A stretch of DNA of 64,000 nt from Phaeocystidibacter luteus (GTDB lineage Bacteria > Bacteroidota > Bacteroidia > Flavobacteriales > Schleiferiaceae): assembly GCF_008933115.1 (NCBI RefSeq), contig NZ_WBVO01000001.1, forward strand, positions 682,001 to 746,000. Direction: 5' to 3'. Numbering within the stretch: position 1 is the stretch's first letter; each line of letters starts with the position of its first letter. Below, in pieces: positions 59,662-64,000 of the stretch. The notes beneath the pieces were generated by a model, which was not told where the DNA came from, ran no database searches, and worked only from the letters and a program-made list of their open reading frames with translations. Position numbers and translations under genes: made by a program.

Positions 59662-59958
59662 ATGCTTCTCAAAACCGCTATGAAACTGACTCTTGCTAGT
59701 ACCCTCATCATTGGGGCACTGCTGAGTTGGAATTCAGTAGGTAACCAATGTGAATCTCAAATCCAGTCGCCCGACTGTAATGTGATCAAAGAAGCACCTG
59801 CCGCTGAGCGCGACTCGCGCCCTACTCCACAGTCCGATTTAGAACTTCATCAATTCGACTATCCAGAGGTTATTCCAAACGCTCAATACAACGAGAAGCA
59901 ACAACTCGTGTTGAACGAAGGAATAATAATTAGCACAGAAGCGCCAATTGTCGTTTAG
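59662..59958 (+). CDS. small exported protein, unknown function
   Basis: A 98-residue protein with an N-terminal signal helix (about 5-25; methionine 7 is an alternative start at 59680). The mature part has two cysteines (C30, C39) and a low-complexity polar sequence with no recognised motif. No lipobox was seen. It is nine bases upstream of the promoter region of the DUF3347 gene, and its frame is complete. Confidence 0.5.
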   Translation: MLLKTAMKLTLASTLIIGALLSWNSVGNQCESQIQSPDCNVIKEAPAAERDSRPTPQSDLELHQFDYPEVIPNAQYNEKQQLVLNEGIIISTEAPIVV

Positions 59959-59974
59959 ATTGAAGCTTGCGCAC

Positions 59975-59982
59975 TACCTTTG
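59975..59982 (+). promoter_or_regulatory. -7 promoter box (TACCTTTG) of the DUF3347 gene
   Basis: Exact TAnnTTTG match, 17 bases upstream of the ATG at 60000, supporting that start over the longer frame. Confidence 0.55.
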
Positions 59983-59999
59983 AGCAAAAGACAAAACGC

Positions 60000-60521
60000 A
60001 TGAAACTATTCCTACCACTCGCTTTTCTAGCCTTCTTCATGGCCTCCTGTAATTCTAAACCAGAATCGAAAGACACTCAGCAGGAAACACAAGCCACGGC
60101 TGAAAAGGAGCCTGTAGTAGACAATCACGCAACTTCGGCCGCAGTAACTGCGTATATGGAACTCAAAAATGCACTGGTTGAATCTGACGTTGAAAAGAGT
60201 GCACAGGCAGCTACCTCACTAAGCTCGCAAATCGTAGAGCTTTCAGAATCAGACTCACTACTCGGCGTAATTCGCATCGCTTCCGACTCTCTAAGTATGA
60301 CATCAAACCTGGATGTGCAGCGTTCAGCATTCGAAGTGATTTCAGACAACTTCTATATCTACTTAAAGAAGGAAGGACACGGACGTCCAATCTACAGACA
60401 ATACTGCCCGATGGCCTTCAACAATGATGGCGCATACTGGCTTGCGGAAGAGGAAGACATCCTCAATCCATATTTCGGCGACATGATGCTTAAATGCGGT
60501 CGTGTTGACGAAGAACTATAA
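60000..60521 (+). CDS. DUF3347 lipoprotein (metal-efflux associated family)
   Basis: A 173-residue lipoprotein with acylated C17 (FMASCN) and a long polar linker. A DUF3347 domain occupies about 45-170, with the family's signature YRQYCPMAFNNDGAYWLAEE and NPYFGDMMLKCG, whose cysteines and histidine suggest copper or similar metal binding. DUF3347 is usually attached to CusB-type membrane-fusion proteins; here it is free and its efflux partners are absent from the window. The thioredoxin-like gene follows nine bases on. Confidence 0.82.
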   Translation: MKLFLPLAFLAFFMASCNSKPESKDTQQETQATAEKEPVVDNHATSAAVTAYMELKNALVESDVEKSAQAATSLSSQIVELSESDSLLGVIRIASDSLSMTSNLDVQRSAFEVISDNFYIYLKKEGHGRPIYRQYCPMAFNNDGAYWLAEEEDILNPYFGDMMLKCGRVDEEL

Positions 60522-60530
60522 TCCACTATC

Positions 60531-61664
60531 ATGAAAAAGATACTTGCACTCGCATTGTTCATCCCCCTCTTCGGAATGGCTCAAGAGGTGAACTTTACCA
60601 GTAATTGGGAAGAGGCCGTAACACAAGCTAAAGCAGAACAAAAACCACTCTTTATCGACTTCTATACAGATTGGTGTGTGTGGTGCAAGGTTCAGGATAG
60701 TACAAACTTTGTCGATCCGACAATCTCAGCTTTCATCAATGAGAATTACGTGCCTGTGAAGCTCAACGCAGAAAGCGCTGGAGCCGAAGTTGCATTAAGA
60801 TTCCGTCCCATGGGTTATCCAACCGTAGTGGTTTACGACCCTAATGCAGAATCCCCTAAGGAAATTCGCTACATGGGATACACTAAAGACAAGGAAGAAT
60901 ATCTCAATAAGCTTCAAGAAGATCTAAAGGAAGGCTGGGAAACGCTTGGATACGACCCACTTCAAGGCTCACCAGTGTTCCCAGATTTCATCCGTTCACG
61001 CTACCGTCTAGCGCAAGTGGGCTTTCCTCAAAAGGAAGATCTAACGGCTTGGTTTGACGAGCATGGCAACATGACCGATGAAGTTGCATGGTCTGTTGTT
61101 CAACGCGGTATTTATTACATGGATGACGCTATGATGGCCCGCATTGAACCGCATTTTGAAAAATATGAGATGCTTTACGGTGAAAGCAACGTAACCCGAT
61201 TAAAGGAAAGCATCTTATACGCGAAGATTCGAGGAGCGGAAACGGAAGAATCACTCTTTGCAGCGCTAGAATGGGCAGAATCGAATGTCCCTAACGCGAA
61301 TGAAAATCGACTCGCCTACATGGTGGACTGGTACGGAAAGCAAAAGATGTGGAACGAGTTCATAGAAACCTTAGCCACCCTAGTGGAAGAGCAAGAAGTG
61401 AGCGACGAGTATATCAATAGCACACTTTGGACCCTTGTAGAGGAAGAGTGCCAAGATCGTGAATCATGCAAGACAGCTACCGAGATTATGGCTGCCGTCG
61501 TTGAAGGTGATAATGTAGACCCTAACCACATTGACACTTTTGCATGGCTTCTATATCGCGCTGGTGAAACTGAAGAGGCCAAGGAACAAGCTCAACGTGC
61601 CATTGCTGAAAACGGGGGTGAAATGAAATCCTCAGAAGAGCTGCTCACGCTTATGGCTGAGTAA
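60531..61664 (+). CDS. thioredoxin-fold exported protein with a TPR-like tail
   Basis: A 377-residue exported protein with signal peptide to about residue 18. A thioredoxin-like domain occupies about 22-130 with redox motif C49-V-W-C52 (DWCVWCK), cis-proline region GYPTVVVYDP and the DsbD-gamma-like pattern. The helical remainder (about 150-375) resembles TPR or SEL1 repeats (LLYRAGETEEAKEQAQRAIA). It follows the DUF3347 gene and might reduce disulphides of envelope proteins. Terminator follows. Confidence 0.85.
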   Translation: MKKILALALFIPLFGMAQEVNFTSNWEEAVTQAKAEQKPLFIDFYTDWCVWCKVQDSTNFVDPTISAFINENYVPVKLNAESAGAEVALRFRPMGYPTVVVYDPNAESPKEIRYMGYTKDKEEYLNKLQEDLKEGWETLGYDPLQGSPVFPDFIRSRYRLAQVGFPQKEDLTAWFDEHGNMTDEVAWSVVQRGIYYMDDAMMARIEPHFEKYEMLYGESNVTRLKESILYAKIRGAETEESLFAALEWAESNVPNANENRLAYMVDWYGKQKMWNEFIETLATLVEEQEVSDEYINSTLWTLVEEECQDRESCKTATEIMAAVVEGDNVDPNHIDTFAWLLYRAGETEEAKEQAQRAIAENGGEMKSSEELLTLMAE

Positions 61665-61684
61665 TTCTAATGCAAAACACTCTG

Positions 61685-61712
61685 AAGGTCGGCCAATGTG
61701 CCGGCCTTTTTT
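61685..61712 (+). terminator. intrinsic terminator of the DUF3347-thioredoxin run
   Basis: Nine-base arms AAGGTCGGC/GCCGGCCTT (one wobble) around a six-base loop, followed by a T-run. The T-run also covers the stop codon of mpl on the other strand. Confidence 0.88.
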
Positions 61713-63066
61713 ATTTCAATTGATCGGCCCAATCCTTCAGGTCCGCTCCGTCGAAATTACCCGAACTCATAATCAAGTATACGGTAGATTCCGCCTTCTC
61801 AGACTTCAAGCGATCAAGTACTGCATCAGACTGCGTCAAGACTTGGATGTCGCTTCTTCCAAATGCTGTCGATACAATCTCTTCGTCAAGTGGTGGAAGC
61901 TTTTTGTGCTCCACAGCTTTTGGATTGAAATACACGAATGCTTCATCAGCATTATCCATGCTCCCAGCGTAGCCTGGAAGAAAATCCGGATTCAAACTTG
62001 AGAAGGTATGTAGCTCCAAGCACGCCACAACCTTGCTATCAGGATAGGTTTCTGCAACTGCCGAAACGGTTGCCTTTACTTTACTAGGAGCGTGTGCGAA
62101 GTCTTTGAAAACGCGTACGTTGGAGGACTCAGCCAAGGGCTCAAGTCGCTTGCTTGCACCGGTAAACGAGGCGATAGCCTCATAAAATTCATCCTCTTGA
62201 ATACCCATCTCCAAGCAAATCCAACGCGCACCTTCAAGGTTCAACAAGTTGTGCTCGCCAATGATTTGTAACTGAACATCCCCAAAAGGTGTTTCCAAAA
62301 TGCAGCTACCACCCTCCACTCGATAAGATGGCTTGTGGTATGCAAACTTCTTGATCTCGGTCTTATCTTCTTCTACCAATTTCTTCACAACGGGGTCGTC
62401 TGCATTGTAAACAAGGGCACCGCCGCGCTCCATCGTAGTCAGGAATATTCTAAACTGATCGAGATAATCGTCGAACGTAGGAAACACATTGATGTGATCC
62501 CAAGCTATGCCGCTTAGTAGCGCAATGTTGGGATGGTATAAATGAAACTTTGGACGTCTATCAATGGGTGAGCTCAGGTATTCATCGCCTTCGAGAACGG
62601 CGAAATCAGTATCGGCCTCAAGTGAAACCATGGTATCGAACCCCTCCAATTGGGCACCAACCATATAGTCTTCATGCCTGTCGTGATAGTGAAGTACATG
62701 CAAGATCATACTGGTGATCGTAGTCTTACCGTGACTTCCTGCAATCACTACGCGTGTCTTGTCCTTTGTGCGTTCAAACAGATACTCCGGATAGGAATAA
62801 ATTGGGATGTTGAGTTCCTTGGCTTTAAGGAGTTCGGGATTGTCTTCTCGCGCGTGCATACCCAAAATCACTGCCTCTAGATCCGAGGTAATTCTCTCCG
62901 CATCCCATCCCATTTTTTCTGGAAGTAGTCCTGCTTTCTGAAGTCGAGATTTACTTGGCTCGAAGATTTCATCGTCGGAGCCGGTTACAACATCTCCTCT
63001 TTCATTGAGAGCTAGAGCTAGGTTGTGCATGGCACTTCCTCCGATGGCAATAAAATGTACGCGCAT
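61711..63066 (-). CDS. mpl: UDP-MurNAc:L-Ala-D-Glu-mDAP ligase (Mpl), Mur ligase family
   Basis: Recycles the murein tripeptide onto UDP-MurNAc. 451 residues. The N-terminal Rossmann motif HFIAIGGSAM (4-13), the ATP P-loop GSHGKT at 110-115, and the LEGDEYLSSP and ARWICLEMG segments match Mpl rather than MurC (which has a CTAGTHGKT-type loop elsewhere in the sequence). In Bacteroidota it is often labelled peptidoglycan synthetase. Monocistronic between the thioredoxin gene and the peroxidase. Confidence 0.88.
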   Translation of the reverse strand: MRVHFIAIGGSAMHNLALALNERGDVVTGSDDEIFEPSKSRLQKAGLLPEKMGWDAERITSDLEAVILGMHAREDNPELLKAKELNIPIYSYPEYLFERTKDKTRVVIAGSHGKTTITSMILHVLHYHDRHEDYMVGAQLEGFDTMVSLEADTDFAVLEGDEYLSSPIDRRPKFHLYHPNIALLSGIAWDHINVFPTFDDYLDQFRIFLTTMERGGALVYNADDPVVKKLVEEDKTEIKKFAYHKPSYRVEGGSCILETPFGDVQLQIIGEHNLLNLEGARWICLEMGIQEDEFYEAIASFTGASKRLEPLAESSNVRVFKDFAHAPSKVKATVSAVAETYPDSKVVACLELHTFSSLNPDFLPGYAGSMDNADEAFVYFNPKAVEHKKLPPLDEEIVSTAFGRSDIQVLTQSDAVLDRLKSEKAESTVYLIMSSGNFDGADLKDWADQLK

Positions 63067-63104
63067 GTGGAAAAGATTTCTCCTGCGAAGATAAGGTGAT
63101 GGGC

Positions 63105-64000
63105 TTAATTTCCCGAGAGATTCAGCTTTCTTGCTTCTTCTCCGGTGAGTGAGGTTAAAAATGCCATCAACGCTTCCCTTTCTCGGTCATTTAGCTCGAA
63201 GCTCACCCTCAAGCTATTCGTTTCTCTAGGCCCTCCTCCCGCCTCGTAAAAACGAATGACGCTATCCAATGTTGGAATAGAACCGTCGTGCATGTACGGG
63301 CCGGTGAGTTCAACGTTCCGGAGTGAGGGAGTTGGGAAGTGAAAAAAGTCCTCCGGGTTGTGCGTAAGCCTGCCTCGTCCGTAATCTGGGCCTCCTTCGA
63401 TGACGGTATCAGTCGGAAGGCCTAGGTCGTGGTACAGTGTGTCTCGTTGAAGCGGACCAGCGTGGCAGCGACTACAATCTAACCGATCTGACTCGAACAA
63501 CTCCTTACCCGCTAGCCATAGTGAGTCGGGAGTTTCGACATTCATCATGATGCGGTCGTACTTTGAATCGGTACTCCGCAACGTGAACTGATACGCGACC
63601 AATGCGCGAACCACGTGAGCATAGTCGTAATCCTCCCCAAAAACCTCAACAAAATTTGAATGGAGCGTCTCGTTTGAAGCAATTCGGCTCATCAATTCTG
63701 GAGCCTGCAAGCTCATTTCGAAATTGGTGAGCATAGGTGCTAAAGTCGCACGTTCGAGTCCCTCTACCCCGCCTTCTGCAAAGAAGTGCTTCTTATAAGC
63801 TACGTTGAAAAGCGATGGCGAATTGCGGAAGCCTGCTTGCGCATGAACTCCTGAGCTCACTCGTGCAGAATCTGCAAAAGCAAACTGTGGAATGTGACAA
63901 CTAGAACAGGATATAGTGGAATCTAGACTGAGCATAGGTGAAGAGAATAGAAACTCTCCAATTTGCGCAGCTTCGTCTAAATCAGCCTTTACATCAATCG
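63105..64000 (-). CDS. di-haem cytochrome c peroxidase / MauG family (cut by window end)
   Basis: The gene continues past the end of the window; the first 21 visible codons before the methionine at 63935 (QIGEFLFSSPMLS and so on) match the usual EFLFFDPRLS segment. About 298 residues are visible. Two haem-binding sites are CSSCH near the N terminus and CSRCH in the middle. FRNSPSLFN, GLPTDTV and TPSLRNVELTGPYMHDGS are family marks. It reduces hydrogen peroxide or oxidises proteins in the periplasm. The signal peptide is outside the window. Confidence 0.9.
   Translation of the reverse strand, partial: IDVKADLDEAAQIGEFLFSSPMLSLDSTISCSSCHIPQFAFADSARVSSGVHAQAGFRNSPSLFNVAYKKHFFAEGGVEGLERATLAPMLTNFEMSLQAPELMSRIASNETLHSNFVEVFGEDYDYAHVVRALVAYQFTLRSTDSKYDRIMMNVETPDSLWLAGKELFESDRLDCSRCHAGPLQRDTLYHDLGLPTDTVIEGGPDYGRGRLTHNPEDFFHFPTPSLRNVELTGPYMHDGSIPTLDSVIRFYEAGGGPRETNSLRVSFELNDREREALMAFLTSLTGEEARKLNLSGN

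Noticed and set aside
1-64000. tRNA, rRNA, CRISPR, insertion sequence or prophage
   Set aside because: No cloverleaf-like stretches, transposase or integrase motifs or direct-repeat arrays were seen by eye. A dedicated tRNA search could still find one that I missed.

Overview
The window looks like the chromosome of a Bacteroidota bacterium, most likely a marine or aquatic member of the Flavobacteriales (a Cryomorphaceae/Schleiferiaceae-like lineage is my guess). The evidence is a type IX secretion (T9SS) sorting tail, many short SPII lipoproteins, menaquinone biosynthesis genes, a Bacteroidota-type Rho with a disordered insert, Bacteroidota-restricted families (DUF4293, DUF4920, DUF3347), and repeated copies of the Bacteroidota -7 promoter box TAnnTTTG (often TAnnTTCG here). 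Shine-Dalgarno sequences are weak or absent. I found no rRNA, tRNA, CRISPR, prophage or insertion sequence. Most of the window is compact housekeeping DNA, with a small accessory patch at about 11.9-14.9 kb.

Layout: 0-5.5 kb holds a cut DUF1697 gene and the menaquinone operon menI-menF-menD-menA-menC (minus strand). 5.6-8.5 kb has small membrane proteins and a large lipoprotein. 8.5-11.8 kb is the translation operon thrS-infC-rpmI-rplT, where infC appears to start at CTG. 11.9-14.9 kb has an intact higBA-type toxin-antitoxin pair, a hydrolase, a second pair whose toxin is broken, and an NmrA-like reductase. 15-17.6 kb has an outer-membrane protein, an ECF sigma factor and its probable membrane partner. 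17.6-22 kb has an orphan ABC ATPase, a membrane patatin and a barrel protein. 22-25 kb has lpdA, ridA and pabA.

25-33 kb is an envelope and redox block: lptD faces an amidase, then an MCE/MlaD protein and a HdrBC-like iron-sulphur pair with a HAD protein. 33-38.5 kb has an MnmD-NUDIX fusion, a c-type haem lipoprotein, a DUF4920 lipoprotein, ilvE, a TIGR01777 epimerase and YceI. 38.6-40.2 kb is an SPFH / PH-like / Arc-like three-gene unit. 40.2-48.4 kb has a giant Asp-box repeat protein, an operon combining a membrane protein, a regulator and an outer-membrane protein behind a palindromic operator, an MsbA-like exporter with truA, a phosphoesterase and DUF4293. 48.6-56.9 kb has rho, an azurin-like cupredoxin, an MFS exporter, RNase Z, a T9SS cargo protein, pyrR-pyrB and two envelope proteins. 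57-64 kb has a multi-PAS protein ending in a lone HisKA domain, a DUF3347 lipoprotein, a thioredoxin-like protein, mpl and a cut di-haem peroxidase.

Genes are packed tightly. Operon neighbours commonly overlap by 4-11 bases, and several convergent pairs interlock their stop codons. Many starts were moved from the longest frame to one that fits a signal peptide, the family N-terminus or an upstream -7 box; each entry says so. Functional names come from recognised motifs read by eye. No database search was run.
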